Positions 1 through 8,000 of a stretch of 64,000 nt of DNA are shown one piece after another (the first letter of the stretch is position 1; the number at the start of each line of letters is the position of its first letter). Both the position numbers and the translations under genes were made by a program. Origin of the DNA: Silanimonas lenta DSM 16282 (GTDB lineage Bacteria > Pseudomonadota > Gammaproteobacteria > Xanthomonadales > Xanthomonadaceae); contig NZ_KE386844.1 in the NCBI RefSeq assembly GCF_000429065.1, positions 1-64,000 of the forward strand, written 5' to 3'. The notes beneath the pieces were generated by a model. It made no database searches. It saw nothing but the letters and a program-made list of their open reading frames with translations, and was not told the origin of the DNA.

Positions 1-23
1 TCGGTGAATCGGGACTTACGCAT
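1..23 (-). CDS. IS3-family transposase OrfA, N-terminal fragment at window edge
   Basis: Only the first seven codons are inside the window (M R K S R F T). This opening is characteristic of IS3-family OrfA, the helix-turn-helix protein made before the programmed frameshift into the DDE transposase OrfB. A GAGGAG ribosome-binding site lies just upstream of the ATG. An in-frame ATG nine codons upstream is possible but has a poorer ribosome site. The identification rests on a very short stretch plus the IS-like terminus at 92, so it is tentative until the sequence to the left is read. Confidence 0.5.
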
Positions 24-92
24 GGGCTCCTCGTCTTCGTCGGGAGCCATCCTCTCAACTTTCAACTGGACCGAAAATCGCCAGGCAGGTCA
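1..92 (-). mobile_element. IS3-family insertion sequence, left end only
   Basis: Read on the minus strand from 92, the sequence starts TGACCTGCC, the kind of terminus found on IS3-family elements of the IS407 type. Sixty-nine bases further on, a start codon opens a reading frame beginning MRKSRFT, typical of IS3 OrfA proteins. The element leaves the window at position 1, so its other end and target duplication cannot be seen. The proposed boundary at 92 is inferred from the terminus resemblance only. The TGA of this terminus also supplies the stop codon of the small gene at 90-254, which suggests that the insertion cut that gene. Confidence 0.6.
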
Positions 93-254
93 CAGCCAGC
101 GAAAGAGATCCAACAGCATCACTGCTAACGCGATCCCAGTAGCGACCCAAAGCACCCATGGGAGCGAGTACTGATTCGAAACCTCACGCATGAGGAGAAC
201 GAAAACCACTGCGCCAATAGTGAGGGGCCGCAGAGGAAAATCACCAAAGCGCAT
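90..254 (-). CDS. 54-aa membrane protein, candidate immunity protein of the orphan RHS tip (possibly truncated)
   Basis: The ATG at 254 opens a 54-codon frame four bases after the stop codon of the orphan RHS cassette, with a GGAG ribosome-binding site eight bases upstream of the start. The protein has two hydrophobic stretches, about residues 11-22 and 33-49, separated by a short polar loop (REVSNQ). It would be a small two-helix inner-membrane protein. Position directly behind an RHS C-terminal tip is where immunity genes normally sit, so an immunity role is inferred from context; there is no sequence match to a known family that I recognise. The TGA stop falls in the apparent terminus of the IS3 element, so the native protein may have been longer. 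Base composition is lower in GC than the chromosome, like the rest of the toxin locus. Confidence 0.6.
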   Translation of the reverse strand: MRFGDFPLRPLTIGAVVFVLLMREVSNQYSLPWVLWVATGIALAVMLLDLFRWL

Positions 255-258
255 TCAT

Positions 259-1734
259 CTATCTCCAGTCGACGATGATCCATCGCCCATTGATGCACAT
301 CATGCCCGCCGCATAGCCGCCTGCGCCCACTCCAAGCTTTAGCTTGTCACTCGGATTCACCGAAATGCCGGAACCACTCAAATCGATAGCGGCGCCACCT
401 ACAACCCCTTTCCCGCCTTCAAACTGAAGCTGGTGGCTGATCCAGGAATCCTTCTCAAGGTCGCACGACGTCACGTTCTGGGCACCGAATTGGAGCCCAC
501 CTCCAATGAATGCGCCACCGCCGAGACCGAAGCACGACTGCCCAACAATGCTAAGCGCCCACCCCGATACAGCAACGCTTACGCCAAGCGAGCCCCCTTT
601 GATCGAGCCGAATGCCGTACCGCCTAAACCGACGGAATACTCCCTACTCATCGCCTGCTGGAATCGTCCTTGACCTTGAATCTGATTCATGCGCCCGCCG
701 CTATAAGCACCGGCAAAGGCCTGCGACGCAGACTGTCCAAACAACCCCAACGGATCATTAGCCGTAAGCGGCGCCGCTCCGACGTAGCTATACGTCGAGA
801 TGCCGCCGTTTAGACCAATCGGATCGCTCTCCAGATACCGCCCGATGCTCGGGTCGTAGTAGCGGTGCACGTTGTAGTACCACCCGCTCTCGCTGTCGCG
901 GTACTGCCCGGCAAAGCGCAGGTTGAACGTGAAGCTCGTCGCGTCGCCATCCGGGTTCTGGTTCGGGCTGCTCTCGCCGAACGGGTCGTTGCTCTGGTTC
1001 CAGCGCCAGATCCCGACGTTGCGGGTGGCCTCCACGATCACGCGCGGCGTGCCGAGGTGGTCGCTCTCGATGTAGTGCAGCACCGGGGTGGCCGCGGTGC
1101 CAGCGATCACGCCGACCGGCAGGTTGCCGAGCCAGATGATCTCCTGCACGCGGGCGCCGGCGTTGTCGTACTCGCCGATGAGCTGCGCGCTCTCGTTGTA
1201 GACGAAGTAGGTGTTGCCGCTGGTGTTGCTGCTCGTCCACTTCCGCACGCGCAGGCCCTGGCCGGTGTACTGGTAGCGCCGCGTGGTGGTGCCGTTGACG
1301 AACACCGTCAGACGGCTGCGGTCGTCGTAGGTGAGCTGCCGTGCACCGATGGTGATCGGGTTACCCACCGCGTCGTAGGTGCGGGCCTCGGTGCCGGTTT
1401 GGGTCAGGCGGTGGCTGGTGGTCTCGTAGCTGTAGGGCGTGATCGCGCCGTTCGCCGCCGTCTGCTTGCCGGTGCGGTTGCCCGTCTTGTCGACCGGGTA
1501 CTGGCGCTGCGTGACGTTGCTGGTGTTGTCGGCATGCGTCAGGCGGTCGAGGCCGTCGTAGCGGAAGCGGGTGTTCGCGCCCGTGTCGAAGGTGAGCCAC
1601 CGCGCTCGCGCGGCACAGCCGCGCGCGGTGGTGAACGGGTTGGGCAGGATTGCCCAACCCCGGAGCGACTTCGCGAGCGGAGGACGCGCGAGGTTAGTCG
1701 CCGGGTGGGGCATCTGGACAGGCTTGATTGCCAT
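259..1734 (-). CDS. Orphan RHS core fragment with alternative C-terminal tip
   Basis: From about codon 50 the product matches the last part of the full RHS protein upstream almost residue for residue: YD repeats, then the RHS-associated core ending DPLGL at about residue 331. After that it carries a different 160-residue tip. The tip is glycine-rich, with hydrophobic stretches (GVSVAVSG, IVGQSCFGLGGG) and four cysteines. I do not recognise its activity. The first 45 or so codons are not RHS: they translate a hairpin-rich intergenic repeat and overlap the 3' end of the immunity gene, so the ATG at 1734 is probably not a genuine start. This looks like a displaced, silent tip cassette of the kind known at RHS loci, able to replace the expressed tip by recombination through the shared core. 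A small membrane-protein gene follows four bases downstream. Confidence 0.75.
   Translation of the reverse strand: MAIKPVQMPHPATNLARPPLAKSLRGWAILPNPFTTARGCAARARWLTFDTGANTRFRYDGLDRLTHADNTSNVTQRQYPVDKTGNRTGKQTAANGAITPYSYETTSHRLTQTGTEARTYDAVGNPITIGARQLTYDDRSRLTVFVNGTTTRRYQYTGQGLRVRKWTSSNTSGNTYFVYNESAQLIGEYDNAGARVQEIIWLGNLPVGVIAGTAATPVLHYIESDHLGTPRVIVEATRNVGIWRWNQSNDPFGESSPNQNPDGDATSFTFNLRFAGQYRDSESGWYYNVHRYYDPSIGRYLESDPIGLNGGISTYSYVGAAPLTANDPLGLFGQSASQAFAGAYSGGRMNQIQGQGRFQQAMSREYSVGLGGTAFGSIKGGSLGVSVAVSGWALSIVGQSCFGLGGGAFIGGGLQFGAQNVTSCDLEKDSWISHQLQFEGGKGVVGGAAIDLSGSGISVNPSDKLKLGVGAGGYAAGMMCINGRWIIVDWR
817..1586 (-). repeat. 770-bp direct repeat, copy in the orphan RHS cassette
   Basis: This stretch aligns with 2629-3398 at a constant offset of 1812 bases, with only scattered substitutions and no indel that I could see. 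It encodes the end of the YD-repeat region and the RHS core. The copies diverge abruptly at both ends: one side enters the different tip, the other enters the hairpin repeat. Confidence 0.85.
1597..1660. repeat. Hairpin pair at the seam of the orphan RHS cassette
   Basis: Two adjacent inverted repeats mark the place where RHS homology stops. The first, 1597-1632, pairs CCACCGCG with CGCGGTGG-type arms. The second, 1637-1660, has a perfect 10-bp stem (GGGTTGGGCA with TGCCCAACCC) and a GGAT loop. A hairpin of the same design (GGGGCA, loop GGAC, TGCCCC) occurs at 16784-16805 in an intergenic region, so this is probably one member of a dispersed extragenic repeat family. Confidence 0.6.
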
Positions 1735-2149
1735 GGCCTGCAGGTGGCCTCAACTCTGCATTGAGTTTATTGAGCAACACCTGCGCATCCTCGTTTCCTT
1801 GATTGACGAGAATCCGCAAATGAAATCTCGCCCTGGCGACCGATCTCTGATCGCACCGCTCCAAAAGGAGCGACGCATAGTTTTTTCGTCCCAAGTCGCT
1901 TCCATTTTCCATTGCCACCCGAGACCAATACAGAGCCTCGTCTTTGTTCCCTCGGTCAAGGTAAAACCAAAAAACGTCAAGTGCATCCTGAGGTGATCCG
2001 TTTAATGCGGATTCGACCTTGGAATTGAGATTGGATTCTTCAATTTCGAATTGATGCGAGATATCCACGGGCTTCTCTCCCCCTTCAGCGAAAACCTGTG
2101 TCGATGCGGAAAGGAGAAAAACCAAAGCGGCAATAGTCAGCCTATTCAT
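1694..2149 (-). CDS. Exported Sel1/TPR-like protein, candidate immunity protein of the RHS toxin
   Basis: The 151-residue product begins with a Sec-type signal peptide (cleavage likely after VFA, about residue 21) followed by an alpha-helical region. That region looks like one to two Sel1 or TPR-type repeats (DEALYWSRVAMENGS, then a second helical pair near residues 98-133). The start codon overlaps the stop codon of the RHS gene (TAATG), so translation is coupled. Small genes tightly coupled behind a polymorphic-toxin tip are usually the cognate immunity gene; that role is inferred here. Export to the periplasm would fit a toxin that acts there or is neutralised there. Its 3' end overlaps the open frame of the orphan RHS cassette by about 40 bases. 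GC content is visibly lower than in the surrounding chromosome. Confidence 0.65.
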   Translation of the reverse strand: MNRLTIAALVFLLSASTQVFAEGGEKPVDISHQFEIEESNLNSKVESALNGSPQDALDVFWFYLDRGNKDEALYWSRVAMENGSDLGRKNYASLLLERCDQRSVARARFHLRILVNQGNEDAQVLLNKLNAELRPPAGHGNQACPDAPPGD

Positions 2150-5100
2150 TATTTACCTCCATACGGAAACAAAATCATGTTTCCCCGCCTGCTTAGATCA
2201 GGCCACTCCGACGGCGGCGAAGTATGTGGCGCAATAATCACTCTGCCGTCACGGTATATCCAAACTCTTTCATTTGGCGCCGAGACATCGGCTTCAAGCT
2301 CTTCAGCCAAATCTCTTGCGTAGTCTTCCTGTCCGGTACGGCACGCATACAACTCAACAGGCATTCCCTCCGCGTACTTAGGGTGTCTCCTGATTCTTTG
2401 AGCAAGTTCGGCCGGCGTGAGCAACCCACCATAACCATCATTTACGGCACCAGGGTTGCCATGCCCCACAACGGAAAACACTCCCGGCGGGCTTTTAAGC
2501 GCAACGGCATTCGCATAGCCATTTGCACTAGGCTTTAGCAAGATCAAGTCAGCTAAACCAAGTGGATCAACAGAGCGAAGCGGATTCGCCCCCACATAGC
2601 CGTAGGTGCTGATCCCACCCCCCAGCCCAATCGGATCGCTCTCCAGATACCGCCCGATGCTCGGGTCGTAGTAGCGGTGCACGTTGTAGTACCACCCGCT
2701 CTCGCTGTCGCGGTACTGCCCGGCGAACCTCAGATTGAACGTGAAGCTCGTCGTGTCGCCGTCCGGGTTCTGGTTCGGGGTGCTCTCGCCGAAGGGGTCG
2801 TTCGTCTGGTTCCAGCGCCAGATCCCGACGTTGCGGGCGGCCTCCACGATCACGCGCGGCGTGCCGAGGTGGTCGCTCTCGATGTAGTGCAGCACCGGGG
2901 TGGCCGCGCTGCCCGCGATCACGCCGATCGGCAGGTTGCCGAGCCAGATGATTTCCTGCACGCGCGCGCCGGCGTTGTCGTACTCGCCGATCAGCTGCGC
3001 GTTCTCGTTGTAGACGAAGTAGGTGTTGCCCGAGGTGTTGCTGCTCGTCCACTTCCGCACGCGCAGGCCCTGGCCGGTGTACTGGTAGCGCCGCGTGGTG
3101 CTGCCGTTGACGAACACCGTCAGGCGGCTGCGGTCGTCGTAGGTGAGCTGCCGTGCACCGATGCTGCGCGGGTTGCCTACCGCGTCGTAGGTGCGGGCCT
3201 CGGTGCCGGTCTGGGTCAGGCGGTGGCTGGTGGCCTCGTAGCTGTACGGCGTGATCGCGCCGTTCGCCGCCGTCTGCTTGCCCGTGCGGTTGCCCGTCTT
3301 GTCGACCGGGTACTGGCGCTGCGTGACGTTGCTGGTGTTGTCGGCGTGCGTCAGGCGGTCGAGGCCGTCATACCGGAAGCGGTTGTTCGCGCCGGTGCCG
3401 AGGATGGCCGCGAGGTTGCCCACCGCGTCCACGCCGTAGTCCTGCGTCCAGCCGCTGGCCTCGCTACTGGTGATGCGGTCGATGGCGTAATCGAGGTCGT
3501 ACGCGCGGGCCTGCGTGCGGCCGTTGCCGTAGGTCAGCTTCGACACCGGCCCGAAGGGCAGGCGCTCGATGCCGTTGATCAGGGGCAGGTCGACGCTGCT
3601 GCCGGGCAGGCGCACGGCCACGGTGCTCACTTCGCCGGTGGCATAGCCGAACTTGACGATGGCGCCGCTCGGCAGGGTCTGCGTGCTCAGGCGCCCTTGC
3701 GCGTCGTAGGCGTAGGCCGTGGTGAACGTGCGGCCATTGGTCACCTGCACCTTGCGGGTGAGGCGGCCCAGCAGGTCGTAGCACCAGCGCGTGCTGCCGC
3801 TGGCGTCCGTCATCGACGACAGACGGCCCAGCGCGAAGGTCTCGCCCGCCGGGCAGCCGGTGGCGCTGTCGTAGACGAACGTGGTGTTCAGCGCGGCGGT
3901 GGGGAACGTGATGCCGGTGAGGCGGTTCAGCGCGTCGTAGGCGTAGTTCACCGTCACGCCGCGGGCGTCGGTCTGGCTGCGGCGGTTGCCGGCGGCGTCC
4001 ACCGTGTAGGTGGTGGTGCCGGTGTCCGGGCTTTCCAGTTTCAGCAGGTTGCCCAAGCCGTCGTGGGTGTAACGCGTGATCAGGCCCTTCGGGTCGGTGA
4101 CCGTAGTGAGCTGGTCCAGCGCGTCGTAGCCGAACTGCGTTTCGACGTTCAGCCCCGCCACGTCCTGCAGCTGCTTCGTGACGCGGTCGAGCGCGTCGAC
4201 GTCCTGGTCGGTAGTGCGGTTCAGCGGGTCGCTGACGAGGTCGAGGTTGCCGTTCGCGTCCTGCGTGAACAGCGTGGCCTGCCCCGCCGCGTTGGCGGCC
4301 TGCGAGAGCCGGCCCAGCGTGTTGAACTGCTGGGTGAGCGTGCGGCGCAGGGTGCCCGAGGCGTCCTTCACCGCCTCCGCCGTGCGGTTGCCGGCGTTGT
4401 CCAGCGTCCAGTCGATGCGGTTGCCGCGCTGGTCCTGCACGGCCGTCAGGCGGCGCGCGGTGTCGTAGGTGTAGGTGAGCGAGCGGCCGTCCGGCGTGGT
4501 GACCTTCTCTACGTCGCCCACCGCGGTGTAGTCGATGCGGGTGGTGAGCCCGCCCACCGTGCGCGAGGCCAGCCAGCCGCGCGGGGTGTAGGTGAAGGTG
4601 CTCAGCAGCCCGTTGGCGTCGCGGCTTTCCAGCAGGCGACCGGCGCCGTCGTAGCGGACGAAGTGCGTGGTGTAGCCCAGCGCGTTGGTGACGGACTTCA
4701 GGTCGCCCTTGCGGAACAAGCACGTCGTCGGCGACGAGCCACAGGCCGGATCCTCGGCATCGAAGTAAGTGTAGGTAGTGACGTCCGCCACATCCGTGCG
4801 CGGGCCGTCGATGGTGAGGAGGCGGCCTTCGGGGTCGCGCGTCATCGTCGTGGTCTGAATCAAGGGCGAGGACGGGTCCTGCACCGAGGCCGTGAGCAGT
4901 GCGCCCTTGACGTCGTAGGTGAATGTCTCGCGGCGCACGCTCTGTCCGGCTGCGTTCTTGATCCGACGTTCCGTCGGCTGGTTCCAGATCGGATGCAAAT
5001 CGGTCTCTACACGCCGCTGCAGACTCGTTCCGGCCGCCTCAACAACTGCCGAGGGCGCAGCATTGGAATACTCGTAGGATGTTCGTTGGCCCTTTGCGTC

Positions 5101-6981
5101 CTGATGCTCTGTGAGCTGGTTGTTACTGTTGTAGGTCCAGCGCTCTGTCCCATTTGGCGCAGCAATCGCGGTAATGCGACGATAAGGATCATCGCTGATC
5201 GTATAGCGCCGCTGATAGCCTTCCGGCTGCGTGGTTTCAACCTCGGTGCGGCTCAGATACCGCAATGTAGTCTTCTCAGTGACTCCATTCGCTGTCACCA
5301 CTTCACTGAGGCGCACGCTGCCATAGGGGGTGTAGCCGAAACGCATCACCCGCACGCCGGTCTCGTCGCTAATGCCAGTGAGCTGGTGCATGCCAAAGTG
5401 ACCCGTTGGCGTCGAGGCAAGATCTGGCTCACCGTAGTGATAGTTTCGGTAGCGACCATCCGGATAGGCCACCCTGGCGAGATTGCCCCAGCGGTCATAG
5501 GTGTAGTCCAGCGAAGAGCCGTCTGGCAGCTCAATTCGAGTGACGCGAGGCAACCGAAGCTCGGTGGTGCAACCAAACCGTTCGCTTGCGCGTTCGCACG
5601 CAATGTTCGGGATCAGGATCTTTGGAGACTCATGGACGAAAGTGAGTCGGCGCCCATGCCTATCCACCAACGCCGTGACCAATCCATTAGCGCCCCGTTG
5701 GATTGTGAATCCAACACTGGGGTCGCTCAGGTTGACAACAGAGATCAGAAGGCCAGGCGACCCTGAAGGCGTACGTTGAAAGACCCATTGCTGACGCTTG
5801 GCATCAATCACGCGAATCTCGTTAGCCAGCACCAAGGTTAGGCGCTCGCCGTCCCGACTTGAGCGATAGGCATTAGCGCTCGCTCCGCCGATGCTCACTG
5901 AACCAGCATATCGCGCCCCGTCGTAGTGACCATTGGAGTCGGTCAGCCACCCCGCGGTATTGGCGCGCTGCGACAGAAGGGTGGTCCACCCGGCACCGAA
6001 TGAGGCGCCGATCGCGCCCGGGAAATCACCGTCGGAATCCAGTGAGTGATAGGTGCGAGTGAAAGGGATGCCGCCAAATACGAAGTCGCGCTCGTAGCGC
6101 GCCTTGTCGCCCGTCGCGGGGAAGCAAGGGCGGTCGTTAGCGGGGCAGGTTGCGGCGCGCCGCGTGGTCTTTGTGATCTGGTGACTTGGGCCATGCGGCA
6201 GGCAGATGCGCGGCCACATCTCAGGATTACCCCCGGCGGAAAACCCTTCTGCACAGCGGTAAGGGATGGTCTGCCTAATCACCATATCAAGCGTTTGACG
6301 CTCAGAATGGTGCGGACACTGCCAACTCAATTCTAAGCGTCGTCCCGGATCCGAACCGAAGTACAAGACGTTGAGAAAGATCTGGTTTGGGGTGCCCAAT
6401 GCACCCTTGGGCTCTCCCTGGTAACCACATTGCGGGTTGTTTTGTCGGAACATCGCAATCACGTTGCCAATCATCTCTGCTTCGTTCGCACACCAAGCAG
6501 AAGTGAATACTGGGCCGCGCAGGGCTTCTTCACCCACTGCGGCACAGAGGTGAAAGCTCGTGTTCGAGGTGTTCCACCCACCGACGTCGAATGCCGGCGT
6601 GCCCTGCCATTCCACTTCTTCGCGATCAACGACAAACGAGATTGTTTGCTTTGCCGCACCCTCTGCGGCAACCAAAGACGGCTGGTACTGACTTGCTCGA
6701 AGCTTGCCCCGGTATTCAGGGAAGGTCTGTTCTAGGTAGCTCTGCGCTTCACCCAGCGTAGGGAAACACTGTTCAGGCGTATTACGCTGGCTGTTTGAAT
6801 AGCAGTAGGTTGTTCCTTGCCACTCACTAGGCGGCTGCGTTTGCGCCTGCACATGAGCAGGCATGAACGTAATGCAAGCGGCCACGGTAAGCGGAATCGC
6901 AACAAGGGAGGTGCGCGCCGCGAGCGAAAAGGCGCCAAGAAGAATTCCTGGGCGCGCGAAAAGACAAAGCAAGGTGTGCAT
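2149..6981 (-). CDS. RHS/YD-repeat polymorphic toxin with caspase-like C-terminal tip
   Basis: A 1610-residue secreted RHS protein. The N-terminus has a hydrophobic signal segment ending near HVQAQ (about residues 25-47), then a roughly 250-residue cysteine-containing lead region, a DUF6531-type segment near residue 300 (ERDFVFGG), a long run of YD repeats, and the RHS core closing with DPLGL. The YD repeats form the shell that encloses the toxin. The remaining 134 residues are the tip: a VVGHG motif and, 40 residues later, a YACRTG motif. This His/Cys spacing resembles clan CD (caspase/CHAT-like) cysteine peptidases, so a protease toxin is plausible but unproven. No PAAR or VgrG domain is visible. 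The chosen start is an ATG; a TTG nine codons upstream (7008) is an alternative. The coding region is a composition mosaic, with a GC-rich middle and a poorer N-terminus and tip. Confidence 0.85.
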   Translation of the reverse strand: MHTLLCLFARPGILLGAFSLAARTSLVAIPLTVAACITFMPAHVQAQTQPPSEWQGTTYCYSNSQRNTPEQCFPTLGEAQSYLEQTFPEYRGKLRASQYQPSLVAAEGAAKQTISFVVDREEVEWQGTPAFDVGGWNTSNTSFHLCAAVGEEALRGPVFTSAWCANEAEMIGNVIAMFRQNNPQCGYQGEPKGALGTPNQIFLNVLYFGSDPGRRLELSWQCPHHSERQTLDMVIRQTIPYRCAEGFSAGGNPEMWPRICLPHGPSHQITKTTRRAATCPANDRPCFPATGDKARYERDFVFGGIPFTRTYHSLDSDGDFPGAIGASFGAGWTTLLSQRANTAGWLTDSNGHYDGARYAGSVSIGGASANAYRSSRDGERLTLVLANEIRVIDAKRQQWVFQRTPSGSPGLLISVVNLSDPSVGFTIQRGANGLVTALVDRHGRRLTFVHESPKILIPNIACERASERFGCTTELRLPRVTRIELPDGSSLDYTYDRWGNLARVAYPDGRYRNYHYGEPDLASTPTGHFGMHQLTGISDETGVRVMRFGYTPYGSVRLSEVVTANGVTEKTTLRYLSRTEVETTQPEGYQRRYTISDDPYRRITAIAAPNGTERWTYNSNNQLTEHQDAKGQRTSYEYSNAAPSAVVEAAGTSLQRRVETDLHPIWNQPTERRIKNAAGQSVRRETFTYDVKGALLTASVQDPSSPLIQTTTMTRDPEGRLLTIDGPRTDVADVTTYTYFDAEDPACGSSPTTCLFRKGDLKSVTNALGYTTHFVRYDGAGRLLESRDANGLLSTFTYTPRGWLASRTVGGLTTRIDYTAVGDVEKVTTPDGRSLTYTYDTARRLTAVQDQRGNRIDWTLDNAGNRTAEAVKDASGTLRRTLTQQFNTLGRLSQAANAAGQATLFTQDANGNLDLVSDPLNRTTDQDVDALDRVTKQLQDVAGLNVETQFGYDALDQLTTVTDPKGLITRYTHDGLGNLLKLESPDTGTTTYTVDAAGNRRSQTDARGVTVNYAYDALNRLTGITFPTAALNTTFVYDSATGCPAGETFALGRLSSMTDASGSTRWCYDLLGRLTRKVQVTNGRTFTTAYAYDAQGRLSTQTLPSGAIVKFGYATGEVSTVAVRLPGSSVDLPLINGIERLPFGPVSKLTYGNGRTQARAYDLDYAIDRITSSEASGWTQDYGVDAVGNLAAILGTGANNRFRYDGLDRLTHADNTSNVTQRQYPVDKTGNRTGKQTAANGAITPYSYEATSHRLTQTGTEARTYDAVGNPRSIGARQLTYDDRSRLTVFVNGSTTRRYQYTGQGLRVRKWTSSNTSGNTYFVYNENAQLIGEYDNAGARVQEIIWLGNLPIGVIAGSAATPVLHYIESDHLGTPRVIVEAARNVGIWRWNQTNDPFGESTPNQNPDGDTTSFTFNLRFAGQYRDSESGWYYNVHRYYDPSIGRYLESDPIGLGGGISTYGYVGANPLRSVDPLGLADLILLKPSANGYANAVALKSPPGVFSVVGHGNPGAVNDGYGGLLTPAELAQRIRRHPKYAEGMPVELYACRTGQEDYARDLAEELEADVSAPNERVWIYRDGRVIIAPHTSPPSEWPDLSRRGNMILFPYGGK
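2629..3398 (-). repeat. 770-bp direct repeat, copy in the full-length RHS gene
   Basis: This is the partner of 817-1586, in the same orientation 1812 bases away. Recombination between the two copies would delete the present tip and its immunity gene and join the orphan tip, in frame, to the full RHS shell. Confidence 0.85.
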
Positions 6982-7067
6982 TGGGGGGAGGGACTCATCC
7001 TGAGCCAATCGGGGGGCGGGGGAATTCCGAGCGGGACGCTACCTCACACGAACTTCATGCGCAAGTT

Positions 7068-8000
7068 TGAACCGCCCCGGCTTTTCCGGAGGCTGTTTTC
7101 ATTGAGTCACGCCGCTTTGGCGTAACCACTGGTTTCGGCGTAGAACGCCGCCTCGGCTTCCGCCGGGGGAATGTAGCCGATCGGCCCCAGCAGTCGCTTT
7201 GTGTTGTACCACTGCACCCAATCAGCCACCGCCCATTCGACGTCCTCGCGGCCCCGCCAGGTCTGCCGGTAGATCACCTCGGTTTTGAACAGGCCGATCA
7301 CCGTCTCGGCCAGCGCGTTGTCGTAGGAATCGCCCACACTGCCCACCGAGGGCTCGATCCCGGCGTCCAGCAGGCGGTCGGTGTAGCGGATCGACACGTA
7401 TTGGCTGCCGCGGTCGCTGTGGTGCACCAACTTCTCGCCCGGCCGGCGGCTCCATACCGCCTGTTCCAGCGCGTCCAGCACGAACTGCGTCTGCGCCGAG
7501 CCCGATACCCGCCAGCCGACGATCCGCCTCGCGAAGACGTCGATGACGAGGGCCGCGTAGATGAAGCCCTGCCACGTGGCGATGTAGGTGAAGTCCGAGA
7601 CCCACAACGCATTCGGCCGATCGGCCTTGAACTGGCGGTTGACCTTGTCCAGCGGCTTCTCCTCGACCTCATCGATGGGCCGCCAACGCTTCGGATCGCC
7701 GCGCCGCACCCCTTTCAGCCCGGCCCGCCGCATCAGCCGCTCGACCGTGCAGCGCGCCGCCGCGACACCTTCGCGGTGAAGCTGCTTCCAGACCTTGTCC
7801 GCGCCATACACCGACTTGTTCTCGCGCCAGACGCGCTCGATCGTGGCCGACAGCGCCTCGTCGCGATGCCAGCGCGCCGGCCGCGTCTCGGGCGCCGCCT
7901 CGCGGGCCTTGTGCAGGTGGTAGGTCTCGTTCGCCTGCCGCAGCTCGCGGTTCTCCTTCTCGAGCTGCTTCAGTCGCGCTTTGTCGTCGGTCGCGCCGCC
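7068..8000 (-). mobile_element. Remnant of an IS3-family insertion sequence (IS150/IS407-like), internally deleted
   Basis: The end near the RHS gene reads TGAACCGCCCCGGCTTTTCC from 7068 and looks like an IS3-family terminal repeat. The coding part retains the OrfA C-terminus and most of OrfB, but the stretch between them is missing and the other terminus is not recognisable near 8000, where the sequence turns into a truncated chromosomal gene. The element therefore appears immobile. Its intact end lies about 85 bases upstream of the RHS start codon, so any promoter for the toxin gene must lie in that gap or in the IS end. The left boundary near 8000 is approximate. Confidence 0.7.
7107..7995 (-). 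pseudogene. IS3-family transposase OrfA-OrfB, internally deleted
   Basis: Reading leftward from about 7995, the frame encodes the coiled-coil end of OrfA (KQLEKENRELRQANE). It then jumps directly into the middle of the OrfB N-terminal domain (YHLHKAREA), losing the OrfA/OrfB junction, the frameshift site and about 60 OrfB residues. The rve integrase core is complete: aspartates in WVSDFTY and HHSDRGSQY, and the glutamate in NALAETVIGLF. The open frame extends upstream to 8210 but there it is only the antisense of another gene fragment, so there is no proper start codon or OrfA helix-turn-helix. Judged to be a dead transposase. Confidence 0.75.

Noticed and set aside
865..1764. 299-codon open frame on the plus strand over the orphan RHS cassette
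   Set aside because: Same antisense artefact; its translation matches that of the antisense frame over the other core copy.
2677..5766. 1029-codon open frame on the plus strand inside the RHS gene
   Set aside because: It is exactly antisense to the YD repeats, is valine/arginine/alanine-rich without domains, and has no ribosome site. Long antisense frames are expected in GC-rich coding sequence.
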